64,000 bases of DNA from Phytohabitans flavus. Its GTDB lineage: Bacteria; Actinomycetota; Actinomycetes; Mycobacteriales; Micromonosporaceae. The notes beneath the pieces are model-generated. The model was given only the letters and a program-made list of their open reading frames with translations, did not search any database and had not been told where the DNA came from. The position numbers were made by a program, and so were the translations under genes. The first letter of the stretch is position 1; every line of letters starts with the position of its first letter. Location: assembly GCF_011764545.1 (NCBI RefSeq), contig NZ_AP022870.1, positions 4,696,001-4,760,000 on the forward strand. The letters run 5' to 3'. Of the stretch, positions 1 to 9,358 are shown piece by piece.

Positions 1-78
1 AGCACGCGGCGCCACCTCGGAACTCCCCGGCCGAGCGGACCGACCCCGACCCGGCGCCGGCCTGACGCCGGGAGGGAT

Positions 79-100
79 GGGCGGCGCCCAGACGCCGCCC
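79..100 (-). terminator. Candidate terminator hairpin
   Basis: Arms GGGCGGCG (79-86) and CGCCGCCC (93-100) form a perfect 8-bp stem with a 6-nt loop. It lies 13 nt past the stop of the minus-strand gene ending at 113. There is no U tract, which is usual for actinobacterial terminators. The rest of 1-112 shows nothing I can call. Confidence 0.5.
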
Positions 101-112
101 ACCGCCGACCTT

Positions 113-1206
113 TTAGAGGGGCTGGACGAAGTACGGGGAGACGTTCATCCACCCGTTGCCGGCCGCGCCGTTGAGGCGGCCGCTACTCGCCGTGGAGTGG
201 GTGTACCAGGAGTCGACGTAGTCGGCGTCGTCGGTCCACCAGGAGTTCGGGATCGCGGCCAGGATGGCGTCCACCAGCGGGGCGTAGACGCCAGCGTCGA
301 TGATCGTCAGCAGGGCACTGACGATCGCCTGGGCCAGCTGCTGGTAGTTGGTGTCGCCGTCGTCCTCCATCATCACGACGTCGGCGAGGTTGTACTTGTA
401 CGCGTTGAAGTGCACCAGCAGCTGGTTCGGGTAGTACGTCGTCCCGTCGTTGTCGAGGTACGGCATCTGGACGATGTCGGCCTTTGCCGTGCCGTCCAGG
501 CCGAACCCGCCCACGATGCTGTAGACCTCGGCACCCCCTTGAACCACGGCTCCTTGTCGTCGTTCAGGTGTACCGCGTCGATCTTGGTGGCCCAGTAGCC
601 GTTCGCCGCCGCCTTCGGGGCCGCGCCAAGCGTCGCGGCGCCGCCGAGCCGCTGCCGTACCACCTCGACGCCGAGCGAAAGCGCCTTGCCGGTGTCGACC
701 TCGACGAGCAGCACCGGGCGCCGCGGCACGCGGGCCGCGTCGAGGCGGACCTGGCGGCCGGACGGGGCGTAGCCGACCAGGCTGGCCTGCAGGTCGTCGG
801 TCGGGGTGGCCGCGACGAGCGGGGCGGCGCCGGCGCGCAGGGCCGGCAGCATGGCCGGGTCGGCGAGGCGCGCCCGCAGCAACGAGACGCCACCCGGCAG
901 GCCCTTGGCCGCGCTGACGGTCTCGTTGGCCGAGCGCACGGACGCGGCGAACGTCGCGCCGGCGCCGATCGTCGCGAGGTCGAAGGGTCCGGCCGCCGCG
1001 ACGGACACGACCCTGTCTCGGCTGCCGCGGTCGCGCAGGGCCGAGGCCAGCTGGCGGGCGAGCGTGTCGGTGGCCGTGTAGACCGGGCCAGCGGGATCGG
1101 CGGGCGCGGCGTGGGCGGGCGACGGCGACGCGCCGAGCGCCGCGAGCATCGCCAGCACGGCGACCAGCACTGTGGCGCGGCCACGGCGGGAGGTGGACGG
1201 GTTCAC
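113..1206 (-). CDS. Secreted protein of unknown function (possibly DUF3103-like), frame break at 534-538
   Basis: This encodes an exported protein of about 364 residues with no function I recognise. I chose the GTG start at 1206 because AAGGAG sits just upstream and the protein then opens with a clean signal peptide: MNPSTSRRGR, a hydrophobic core, then a cleavage-like AHA-A. The first part runs to DKEPWFKG, where the frame breaks in a C5 run (G5 on the coding strand, 534-538). Adding one G gives KGGAEVYSIVGG and then reads to the TAA at 113. The C-terminal part is rich in Asp, Tyr and Trp (MPYLDNDGTTYYPNQ, EDDGDTNY, SWWTDDADY) and lacks obvious catalytic motifs. DUF3103 is a recollection of similar proteins, not a search result. 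The break is most likely a base-calling error. Confidence 0.65.
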
Positions 1207-1318
1207 GCAAACTCCTTCGCGTTCGGACGTCGACTCGTGATCGACGCTCAGGAAAGAGATTGATGCATGTAACCGTCCAGGACAATGAAACATCCGGTGT
1301 ACCGACCCGGACGTACAA

Positions 1319-1348
1319 GGACCGGCCCGCCTGACAGCGGGCCGGTCC
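1319..1348 (-). terminator. Strong terminator hairpin after the L,D-transpeptidase gene
   Basis: GGACCGGCCCGC (1319-1330) and GCGGGCCGGTCC (1337-1348) pair perfectly over 12 bp around the loop CTGACA. It sits 21 nt beyond the stop codon at 1370 of the minus-strand L,D-transpeptidase gene. Confidence 0.75.
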
Positions 1349-1369
1349 GTGCTCTCCTACGTGCCTGTA

Positions 1370-2621
1370 TCAGCCGCCAGGGCCGGACGGCGCCGGCGTG
1401 GGCGTCTTACTGGCCGCGGCGCCGGGCTGCTGGGCCTGTGCCGGCGCAAGCCCGGCCGGCACGGGCAGCGCGCTGCCCTTGGCGAACTCGTCCCAGCTCA
1501 CGTTCCAGGCCGTGAAGCCGTTGCCCTGATCCAGCTTCACCTCGGTGCCCTTGACCGTGACAAGGTCACCGACCTGGGTGATGCCCATCAGCCAGTTCGC
1601 CGCGGAAGCGGAGATGTTCGTGCAGCCGTGGGAGACGTTGATGTTGCCCTGGTCCCCTCCGACCACGGCGCTCCGTGGATGAACTCGCCGCCCCAGGTGA
1701 GCCGCTGGGCGTCCTCGACGTCGACAACGTAACCGCCGAGCGGGTCCCCCGGGTGTCGAACGTCGTGTAGTCGAACTTCTCCATGATCACCATCTTGCCG
1801 GTGGAGGTCGGCGTGATCGGCTTGCCGAGGCTCACCGGGATCTTGCGGAGCAGCTTGCCGTCACGCAGGACCGACATCTGCTTCGTGCGGTTGTCGATCT
1901 CCAAGGCCACCTGGCGGCCGATCTTCGCCGTGGCGGTACGGTCCACGTCCCCGATCTTGTCCTTGCCGATCGGCAGGCCCTGGAGGGCCGACCGGACGCT
2001 GATCGTCGTGCCCGTCCGCCAGAAATCGGGCGCCCGGTATTCGACCTGGCTGCCGTCGGGCACCCAGGACCAGGTCCCCGGCTGCGGCGGGTCCGTCTTC
2101 ACGAACAACCGGCGCTGCACATCCGCTCTGGCCGCTTTGGCTATGGGCGGGTCGAACTTGACGGTGACCGGCATTGCCGTGCCGTACGTCCGGTTGTTGG
2201 TGAAGTACAGCGTGCTGGTGATCGCCGGCTTGTTCGACTTCGGCATCGTCGTGAAGGTTGACTTCTGGGTGGTCGTCTTCCCCGAGTCGCCGGTCGCGGT
2301 CACCTCGGCGACGTACGTCCGCTTCGGCTGCAACGGCTTGCTCGGCACCCAGGTCGACCCGTCCTCCCGAGGTTCCGCCTTGACCTCGGCGCCTTTGTCG
2401 TCCGTGATCCGTACGCCGGTGATCCGCCCACCCTTCACGGTGGTGCCCACCTCAGCGCTGACCGGCACGTCGCGGGCCTGGTCGGCGGGCGTCAGGCTCA
2501 GCTCCGGCGGCTTCTCCCCCTCCCCCTTTTGGCCGCCGCCAGAAGTGCACGACGTGACGAGGACCAACGGTGCGGCCGCGATGGCTACGGACAACAGGTT
2601 CAATCGCCGCCTCAACTCCAT
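1370..2621 (-). CDS. L,D-transpeptidase (YkuD) lipoprotein, two frame breaks
   Basis: This cell-wall enzyme makes 3-3 cross-links between peptidoglycan stems on the outer face of the membrane. With the ATG at 2621 the protein opens MELRRRLNLL, has a hydrophobic segment and the lipobox VTSC, so it should be a lipoprotein. An Ig-like region (PADQARDVPVSAEVG) precedes the YkuD domain, as in mycobacterial Ldt enzymes. The catalytic block is FIHGAPWS followed by NVSHGCTNIS, giving the conserved His and Cys. Two breaks split it: the C5 run at 1746-1750 and the C4 run at 1654-1657. Adding one base at each restores GDPLGGYVVDVEDAQRLTWG and then SEGDQGNINVSHGC, for 417 residues. The C-terminus is a Pro/Ala-rich tail. 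The intact active site after repair argues against a pseudogene. Confidence 0.88.
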
Positions 2622-2834
2622 AATCCGTCCCCCGTTTTCGCGACTTCCCTTCGCCACATTCTCTCCACGGCCATGAGGTATCCGCGCTGTTTCCGGCAGG
2701 TTCTGGAATCGAATTGCGGACGGCATTTCCAGTCATGCGTGCGATCGCGGGAAATGGGCCGTTCGGCCGCGACTGCGCCCGGCGCGCCGTGCGGGCGAAA
2801 GCGTTCACGGTCGGGGCGACCGTCCCGTATGGGC

Positions 2835-3748
2835 TCATACCGTCCCGAAGGAGACGACCTGGGCGACCTCACGCATCCGCAGCCCTTCGTAGAGCCGGCG
2901 TGGTAGGGGGTAGCCGTCGTCGCCGCGCGGGCTGACAACCGCCTGGGTGGCGCCATGGTCACGGGCAGCCCGAAGGATCTCGGCGCAGACGGCGCGCGCC
3001 AGTCCACGTCCGGCGTGCTCGGGCACGGTGCCGATCGGCTCGAACAGGACCGCGCCCGCCGACGCGTCGAGCCATCCCAACCCGAAGGCCGCGAACGATC
3101 CGTCGGCCGCCACTGCCACCAGGTCCAGATCGGCGCGGTAGACCGGCGTGGCCATGACCGCGCGATGTTTGTCCACCGAGTAGCTGGAGCCGGCCTCGTC
3201 GCCGGTCACCGGCAGGCTGAGCATCCGCTTGATGCGCGCCGGAGCCCAGCAGCGGCGGTGCACCTCGACCCGCTCTACCAGCTCCTCCGGGCGAACATGG
3301 CGGATGGTGTACCCGTCGGGCACGGTATGCCCGGCCAGGTCGTCAACGTCCGCGAGGCTCCGCCACAGCCTGACGAACCACGGCCCGCCAAGCCGACGGA
3401 AGCCCCTGGACGTCAGGGCGTCGACGAGTTCGGGCTGCTGGAGAGAGACCGCCATCCTCACGCGGGGTGCGGCCTCCAACAGCTCGTCGACCGCCTTCTC
3501 AAGTTCGTGGGGGGTCATGGTTTGCGGCGCCAGGTGCAGTGACGCTGTCGCGTGCGCCTCGGTGCGCTCCGGCAGCCATACGTCGGCGAAGCCGGTCCGC
3601 GGCGCTCCCCACGCGAGGGTGACGTCCGGGGAACGCTGCCGTCCCCGTGAGCGTGCGCCCAGGCGACATCGCCGACGTGCAGTCGTTGCAGCGGGGACCA
3701 GGTCCGTCCGACGCAGTCCAGACGCGCGGCGAGATCGACGCTTTCCAC
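2835..3748 (-). CDS. GNAT-family N-acetyltransferase, frame break at 3628-3631
   Basis: This is a cytoplasmic acetyl-CoA-dependent acyltransferase of unknown substrate. The C-terminal half carries the GNAT core: LFEPIGTVPEHAGRGLARAV contains the acetyl-CoA pyrophosphate-binding R/Q-x-x-G-x-G/A type loop. Read only from the internal ATG at 3518 it would be 227 residues, but the upstream sequence is plainly coding in the next frame (MESVDLAARLDCVGRTW). Adding one base in the G4 run at 3628-3631 joins them through SVPPDVTLAWG, giving 304 residues, a usual size for two-lobed GNAT proteins. It lies 19 nt downstream of the glycosyltransferase gene on the same strand, so the two may be co-transcribed. 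Confidence 0.8.
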
Positions 3749-3767
3749 CAGCGAAGGCTAATCCAGC

Positions 3768-5486
3768 TCAGGGCTCGCGGCGGCTCCCAAGGTGGGCGAG
3801 GGTGAGGACGCATCCGGCCATGACCGCGGCGCCGAGCGCGCACAAATGCAGGCCCTGTGCGACGAACAGGGCGGCGCAGACGGCCTGGTAGCCCGCGAAG
3901 GCTAGTTCGGCGAACACGTACGGGCGGTGGACGGCGACCCTGCCTACCGGGCGCGTCGTGCCGGTACCGCAGCCGGCTTTTGGTGTTCGTTCGAACTCGC
4001 TGTGCAGCGGGCCGAAAAGGCCCTCGCAGAAGGCGCTGAACTGGTGGGGAAGCATGCCGGCGTTGACGGCGACGTATGGCACGACACGGGTGAGGCGCTT
4101 GGCGAGCGCCGCCGAGGTGGCGGGGCCCGGGTAGGTGTGTTTCGTCTCCAGGGTCGCCAGCACACCGGCGGTGAGGGCCCAGAGCGCGGCGGGGAGCAGG
4201 TACAGGCCGAGTCCGGCGGCCGGACCGAGTGTGCCGAACCAGAGGTCGTTGAGAATCAGGATCGGCAGCAGCGTCGTCCAGATCGCCCAAGCGGGCCACT
4301 GCCAGGAAATGCACATGTGGTACAGCAAATGGGCGCGGCGCGGCCAGCGGGTCCGGTGCCGGAAGGCGAGGGTCGGCAGGTGCAGCCGCTGTAGCTGGAC
4401 CCAGCCCTGCGTCCAGCGCCGCTGCTGTGCCTTGTACGCGGCATAGGTGGCCGGTAGCTCGGCGGGTACCACGATCTGTTTCACGAATGTGGTGCGGTAG
4501 CCGGCGAAGAGGTGACGAAAGCTCAGTTCGCAATCCTCGACGAGGCTTGCCGCCCGCCATCCACCGACCGACCTGATGGCATAAGCGCGCCAGATGCCGG
4601 CGGTACCGGTGAAGTTGACGAACCGCCACATCGCCGAGCGCCACGACATCTGGAGGGTGTGATGGTCGTCGACCCACAGTGCCTGGGCGCGGGTCAGCGC
4701 GGACTTGTCGTGGTTGAGGTGGCCCCATTGGGCTTGTACGAGTGCCAAGCCATAGTCGGGCATACCGTCAGGGCGGTAGAAGTACGGGATGGCGCGCACG
4801 AGATAGTCGGACGGCGGGACGAAGTCTGCGTCGAGGATGGCGATGAACTCCGCGTCGGTGCGGTGGCGTCCGGCTTCCAGCGCACCGGCCTTGTAACCTC
4901 GGCGGTCGGTGCGGCGCAGGAGGGTGCAGGGCACGCCGGTGCGGGCCTGGGCGTCGGCGCAGGCTCGTTCGACCAGCAGGCGGGTCTCCGGGTCGGTGGA
5001 GTCGTCGAGCACCTGCACGGTGAGGCGACCGGCGGGCCAGACGAGGGCGCAGGCGGCGTCGATGACGCGGGCGGCGACGGCGTGCTCATTGAACATCGGC
5101 AGTTGCACGCACACCGTCGGCGGCAGCGCCGGCATCCGGCCCGGTGGCGGTAGGCGGCGGCCACGCCAGAAGTAGCCGACCCGCTCGACCAGCCCACCCG
5201 TGAGCAGGGCCAGGATCACGACCATCGGCAGGTGCAGGACGGTGGTGAGCGTCCACCACCGCACGCTGCCGGCGTCTATCCACTGTGTATCGCTTGTGGA
5301 CACGGCGGAAACGGTCAGGAGGGCCGCGGCCAGGACGAAGAGCGCAAGACCCGGCATCCACCATCGAAACGCCGGACGCCTGCGCGGCGTCGTCGGTGGC
5401 GGCGGCGAGGCGGACGCCACGGGTACGCCGGACGGTCGGTATTCGAGTGGTGTGAAAGGGATTCGGGTGCGGGTGGTGGTCTGCAT
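3768..5486 (-). CDS. Family 2 glycosyltransferase, CslA/cellulose-synthase-like membrane protein
   Basis: This is a processive-type GT2 that should polymerise a beta-linked polysaccharide from an NDP-sugar at the membrane. Residues about 42-62 and 79-100 are membrane helices, followed by the cytoplasmic GT-A domain with LDDSTD (Asp 161-162), ILDADF (DAD at 219-221), LVEDCE (about 316-319) and the QQRRW motif (354-358), then several C-terminal helices. This helix/GT-A/QxxRW order matches plant CslA-like and bacterial glucomannan/beta-glucan synthases. No PilZ domain or BcsB partner is visible. I prefer the ATG at 5486 over the TTG at 5501; neither has a strong ribosome site. The exact polymer is not deducible. 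Confidence 0.82.
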   Translation of the reverse strand: MQTTTRTRIPFTPLEYRPSGVPVASASPPPPTTPRRRPAFRWWMPGLALFVLAAALLTVSAVSTSDTQWIDAGSVRWWTLTTVLHLPMVVILALLTGGLVERVGYFWRGRRLPPPGRMPALPPTVCVQLPMFNEHAVAARVIDAACALVWPAGRLTVQVLDDSTDPETRLLVERACADAQARTGVPCTLLRRTDRRGYKAGALEAGRHRTDAEFIAILDADFVPPSDYLVRAIPYFYRPDGMPDYGLALVQAQWGHLNHDKSALTRAQALWVDDHHTLQMSWRSAMWRFVNFTGTAGIWRAYAIRSVGGWRAASLVEDCELSFRHLFAGYRTTFVKQIVVPAELPATYAAYKAQQRRWTQGWVQLQRLHLPTLAFRHRTRWPRRAHLLYHMCISWQWPAWAIWTTLLPILILNDLWFGTLGPAAGLGLYLLPAALWALTAGVLATLETKHTYPGPATSAALAKRLTRVVPYVAVNAGMLPHQFSAFCEGLFGPLHSEFERTPKAGCGTGTTRPVGRVAVHRPYVFAELAFAGYQAVCAALFVAQGLHLCALGAAVMAGCVLTLAHLGSRREP

Positions 5487-5751
5487 CGGCGCGCCGCCCA
5501 AGGGTCGGTGACATGCGGGCGCCCTTGACGGTGCCGAGCTTCCGTGAGCCGGTCATGAGGCGAATCTGAGTACCGGCTCATGTGGACGATCGGGAGCGCC
5601 GCAACCGCGAATCCTGTGGAACCTCTCACGATCCGCTAACCTCCGCCTTACGAATTCGCCGCGAATCCGGGCGTAGCCATCGAAGCGCCGAAAGGCGAAC
5701 CGGGTTCTGCCCGGTCGGGCGAGACCCCACATCTCCGCGGCTGCGGACAAT

Positions 5752-6399
5752 GTGCTGATGTTGGAGTCTGGCCAGCCGACGCGGCTTCCCGAACCGTCCG
5801 ATGATCAGGTCGAGCGCGTGGCAAGAAAGATCGACATCCTGCTCACCGATGAGCGAACGCCTGTTGCTGTGGAACGCTATTACGACGACGCCAGCGGATA
5901 CACGGGCGATATATTCTTAGGACTACATCCGAACGAGCCCTACAGCATTGGGACAGCCGATCTGCTTGCCGTCGCGCTACTTGATGCAAACCCAGGCCCC
6001 AAGGCGGTAAGAAGGCTCCTGCCCGGAGGGTTGCTCGCAAATCATACTTCGGCGCTGCTGGCGAGAATTCCGCTTGGTGTCGCCCTGTGGGACGCCACCG
6101 ACGACGACTTGGCGTGGGCCAACGAGTTGTGGTCGCTGGTGCAGACTGTCGATGGCGTGGGGACGACGATCGCTGGGAAGATCATGGCGCGGAAACGCCC
6201 CGAGCTCATCCCTATCGTCGACGGCGTCGTGGCCGATCAACTTAGATGTGAGAGAGGCACCTACTGGACGACGCTTCGCCGGATCCTCCAAGATCAGGAG
6301 CTTCGGGCACGTATCGCATCGCTTCAGCCGCACACCCCCATACTTCGCGTTCTGGACACATTGATGTGGATGCACTGGAAACGCGGTGGGCTGGCGTGA
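5752..6399 (+). CDS. DUF6308 family protein
   Basis: A 215-residue protein that matches what I recall of the actinobacterial DUF6308 family. The family function is not known to me. The segment LVQTVDGVGTTIAGKIMARK followed by RPELIPIVDGVV resembles a helix-hairpin-helix stretch of DNA glycosylase-like proteins, so a nucleic-acid link is possible but unproven. The GTG at 5752 and ATG at 5758 are both usable starts. The coding sequence is visibly richer in A/T than its neighbours (for example around 5880-6010), which hints at a different origin. It stands alone, with 209 nt before the protease gene. Confidence 0.7.
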   Translation: MLMLESGQPTRLPEPSDDQVERVARKIDILLTDERTPVAVERYYDDASGYTGDIFLGLHPNEPYSIGTADLLAVALLDANPGPKAVRRLLPGGLLANHTSALLARIPLGVALWDATDDDLAWANELWSLVQTVDGVGTTIAGKIMARKRPELIPIVDGVVADQLRCERGTYWTTLRRILQDQELRARIASLQPHTPILRVLDTLMWMHWKRGGLA

Positions 6400-6608
6400 G
6401 TACGGCAGATCGGGGCTATTGCGATCGGCCGTTGGGCGTCGGGGCTGACCCGGTCGTTGGGCCCATGGGTGAGGTACCGCCGCCAGCAGCTCCGCTGCCT
6501 CACCCGCCACCGCCACCACTGTGCGGCGAGGCTGGTGGGTTTGTTTCGCCTTGACCCGGGTAGCCGTCAGCGGGCGCGACCGCGTCCATCGCCGGATAGC
6601 GGGAGTGC
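6400..6608. other. Intergenic region with nested inverted repeats
   Basis: There is no gene here. GGGTGAGG (from about 6467) and CCTCACCC (ending about 6506) form 8-bp arms enclosing a smaller GCAGC/GCTGC pair, so a folded RNA or a terminator for the upstream DUF6308 gene is possible. No clear promoter for the protease gene is visible. Confidence 0.3.
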
Positions 6609-7756
6609 ATGCCAGTGACAGCAAGTTTCCGGCTCGGGCGGATCGCCGGAGTTCCGGTCGGGGTCAACTGGAGCGTCCTGGTCATCTTCGTGCTCATCGC
6701 CGGTGGCCTGTCCATCGTCAACCTTCCCCGCGGCTACCCGGGCTACGCAGGCTGGGCGTACGCCCTCGCGGGCATCCTCGCGGCCGTGATCTTCTTCCTC
6801 GGCCTGCTCGCGCACGAGGTGTCCCACGCGATCGTCGCCCAGCGCAACGGCCTCCAGGTCCAGCAGATCACCCTTTGGCTGTTCGGCGGTGTCGCCGAGA
6901 TCCGCGGCGAGGCCCGCGATCCGGGCGCTGAGGTACGGATCGCCGGCATCGGGCCGCTGGTCAGCCTGATCATCGGGGTGGTGTTCGGCGTCGCCGCGGC
7001 CATCGTCGCGGCGGTCAGCCATCGAGGGCTGTTCTTCGGCGCGCTGGCCTGGCTGGCCGCGATCAACCTCGCCCTGGCGGTGTTCAACGTCCTCCCCGCG
7101 GCCCCCTCGACGGCGGCCGCCTGCTGCGCGCCGCGCTGTGGAAATGGCGCGGTGACCGCGTCTGGGCCGCGATCGCCTCAGCACGGGCGGGACGGGTGCT
7201 CGGCGCCGCGCTGATCGCGGTGGGCCTGTGGCAGTTCCTGACGGGCAACGGGATCGGCGGGCTGTGGCTGGCGTTGATCGGCTGGTTCCTGTGGGGCGCG
7301 GCCGGCGCGGAAGAGCGGCAGACCAGGGCCACCCAGGCCCTGGCCGGCGTGCACGTGGGCGACGTCATGACGGCACAGCCCAGCACCGTCTCCCCGGACG
7401 CGTCCGTCGCGGAGTTCGTCGATCACGATCTCATGCAACACCGGCACACGGCCTTCCCGCTTACCGACGCCGGTCGCCCGGTCGGTCTGGTGACCCTGGA
7501 CCGGGTGCGGCAGGTCCCCTTCGAGCGGCGCCAGAACACAAAACTGCGGGACATCGCCTGCCCAGCGGACCAGCTGACGCTCACCACACCGCAGGAGGAG
7601 CTGACTGAGCTACTGCCACGGCTCAACGGCTGCTCCGACGGGCGCGCACTTGTCGTCGCGGACCACCAGCTCGTCGGGATCGTCTCGCCCAGCGATGTCA
7701 GCCGAGCCGTCGAGCACCGCGCACTCCGCCACGGCACGATGCCCGGCAACGTCTGA
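6609..7756 (+). CDS. Site-2 protease (M50) with CBS domains, Rip3-like, frame break at 7102-7106
   Basis: This intramembrane zinc metalloprotease would cleave membrane-bound anti-sigma or regulatory proteins. The visible features are membrane helices from about residue 22, the zinc motif LLAHEVSHA (HEVSH at 69-73), and the third-ligand motif NVLPAAPLDGGR (160-171). A membrane segment near IGGLWLALIGWFLWG is followed by two CBS motifs, VGDVMTAQPSTVSP and RDIACPADQ. The frame breaks inside the LDGG motif, in the C5 run at 7102-7106. One added C restores APLDGGRLLRAALW, for 382 residues. Size and domain order fit the Rip3 branch of mycobacterial S2P proteins. It is monocistronic here. Confidence 0.87.
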
Positions 7757-8134
7757 CCCGCCTACCCGCCTCGGCTCGGGTGAGCCGACCCTATCGCGTC
7801 GATCAAGGGAAATTCAGGTTTCTGCGGTCGTTGCGCCGACAGCACCGCGGATTCTCGGCGAACGATCACCAGAACCCTTCTCGAAACTGGCTCGTCGGGC
7901 TTTGTGAAGACTTATTGCTGCCAGGGCAACCATAAGTCTTCACAAAGAGGCCCTCCCATGGATCGACCTATTCGGCGTCTATTTTCCGAGGCGGAAAGCG
8001 GCGTCGCCCAGCAGCGCGGATGGTGTCGTAGCTCACGCCCCTGGATGGGCCTGCGGGCGCCTGCGCCTGCGGAGATAGCCGCAGCGGGCGGTTACGATCT
8101 GCTCTGGGATTTCAGCCGGAGGCCCGCAACCTGA
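7757..8134. other. 378-nt intergenic region upstream of serA
   Basis: I see no convincing gene. The only strong feature is the 15-bp inverted repeat at 7901-7946, listed separately. A short frame beginning inside the repeat lacks a ribosome site and family features. The region must contain the promoter and leader of the serA operon. Confidence 0.5.
7901..7946. promoter_or_regulatory. Perfect 15-bp inverted repeat upstream of serA
   Basis: TTTGTGAAGACTTAT (7901-7915) is repeated in exact inverse as ATAAGTCTTCACAAA (7932-7946) around a 16-nt spacer. The arms are A/T-rich for this genome and are flanked by GGGC (7897-7900) and GGCCC (about 7949-7953), which could extend the stem. It lies 144 nt after the protease stop and 188 nt before serA. 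It may be a transcription terminator, an RNA leader hairpin or a regulator site. Confidence 0.6.
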
Positions 8135-9358
8135 ATGGACGTTATGGTCGGCCACGAAAAGCTTCGCGCACTGCTCCTGGAGAGCATCCACCCCGACGCC
8201 GTGTCTCGGTTGCACGCCGCGGGCTGCGTCGTCGATACGCTTCCCAGCGCCCTCGACGAGGACGAGCTGATCGAGCGCGTGCGGGACGTCCACCTGCTTG
8301 GGGTGCGCTCCAAGACCCAGGTGACGGCGCGGGTGCTGGAGGCGGGTTCGCAGCTGCTGGGTGTCGGGGCCTTCTGCATCGGCACCGACCAGATCGACCT
8401 GGCGGCCGCCGCCAAGTCCGGCGTCGCGGTCTTCAACGCGCCGTTCTCCAACACCCGCAGCGTGGTGGAGCTGGCGCTGGCCGAGATCATCATGCTCGCC
8501 CGCCGGGTGTTCGAGAAGAACAACTCGATGCACGGCGGCGTGTGGGACAAGGCCGCCACCGGCAGCCACGAGGTCCGCGGGCGGACGCTCGGCATCGTCG
8601 GGTACGGCAACATCGGCACCCAGCTCTCGGTGCTGGCCGAGGCCCTGGGCATGCGGGTGTACTTCTACGACACGGCCGACAAGCTCGCGCTGGGCAACGC
8701 CAAGCGCTGCGACACCCTCGACGAGCTGCTGGAGGTGGCCGAGACGGTCACCCTGCACGTCGACGGGCGCCCGGGCAACAGCGGCTTCTTCGGCGAGGAG
8801 CAGTTCGCGCGGATGCGGCCCCGCAGCCTGTTCCTCAACCTGTCCCGCGGTTTCGTGATCGACTACCCGGCGCTGCGCCGGCACCTGCTCAGCGGCCACA
8901 TCGCGGGTGCGGCGATCGACGTGTTTCCGAAGGAGCCGAAGGGGCGCGGCGAGGAGTTCACGTCGGAGCTGCGCGGCCTGCCCAACGTGATCCTCACCCC
9001 GCACATCGCCGGCTCGACCGAGGAGGCCCAGGCCGACATCGGTGGCTTCGTCGCCAACAAGCTCGCCCAGTACGTGACCGAGGGCAACACCACGCTGAGC
9101 GTCAACCTGCCGTCGATCGCCCTGCCGCAGCAGCCCCAGACCCGCCGGATCGCCCACGTCCACCACAACACCCCGGGTGTGCTGGCCCAGGTCAACAGCA
9201 TCCTGGCCGAGCACGCGGTCAACGTCGAGGGGCAGCTGCTCGCCACCCGCGGCGAGTACGGCTACCTGCTGACCGACATCGGTGTGGACTACCCCGAAGA
9301 CGTGCTCACCCGGCTGCGGGAGATGGAGCAGAGCATCCGTCTGCGCGTTCTTTCATGA
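8135..9358 (+). CDS. serA: D-3-phosphoglycerate dehydrogenase with ACT domain
   Basis: This catalyses the NAD-dependent first step of phosphorylated L-serine synthesis, 3-phosphoglycerate to 3-phosphohydroxypyruvate, in the cytosol. At 407 residues it matches the short E. coli-type SerA. The Rossmann motif VGYGNIG is at 156-161, and the catalytic triad is visible as Arg238 (NLSRG), Glu267 (PKEP) and His290 (LTPHIAGST). The C-terminal ACT domain begins near RRIAHVHHNTPGVLAQ (about residue 335) and should give serine feedback control. ATG at 8135 or 8147 could start translation. The stop overlaps the start of the next gene (ATGA), so the two are translationally coupled. Confidence 0.92.
   Translation: MDVMVGHEKLRALLLESIHPDAVSRLHAAGCVVDTLPSALDEDELIERVRDVHLLGVRSKTQVTARVLEAGSQLLGVGAFCIGTDQIDLAAAAKSGVAVFNAPFSNTRSVVELALAEIIMLARRVFEKNNSMHGGVWDKAATGSHEVRGRTLGIVGYGNIGTQLSVLAEALGMRVYFYDTADKLALGNAKRCDTLDELLEVAETVTLHVDGRPGNSGFFGEEQFARMRPRSLFLNLSRGFVIDYPALRRHLLSGHIAGAAIDVFPKEPKGRGEEFTSELRGLPNVILTPHIAGSTEEAQADIGGFVANKLAQYVTEGNTTLSVNLPSIALPQQPQTRRIAHVHHNTPGVLAQVNSILAEHAVNVEGQLLATRGEYGYLLTDIGVDYPEDVLTRLREMEQSIRLRVLS

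Noticed and set aside
5553..5750. 65-codon minus-strand frame upstream of DUF6308
   Set aside because: It lies in the promoter gap, is Arg-rich, has no ribosome site and resembles no family.
7904..8134. 76-codon frame beginning in the inverted repeat
   Set aside because: It has no ribosome site and no recognisable protein pattern, and it starts within the stem of the repeat.
8542..9354. N-terminal extension of the FAD dehydrogenase frame
   Set aside because: This stretch lies entirely within serA in another frame and is Arg/Gly/Pro-rich. The true start is the ATG at 9355.
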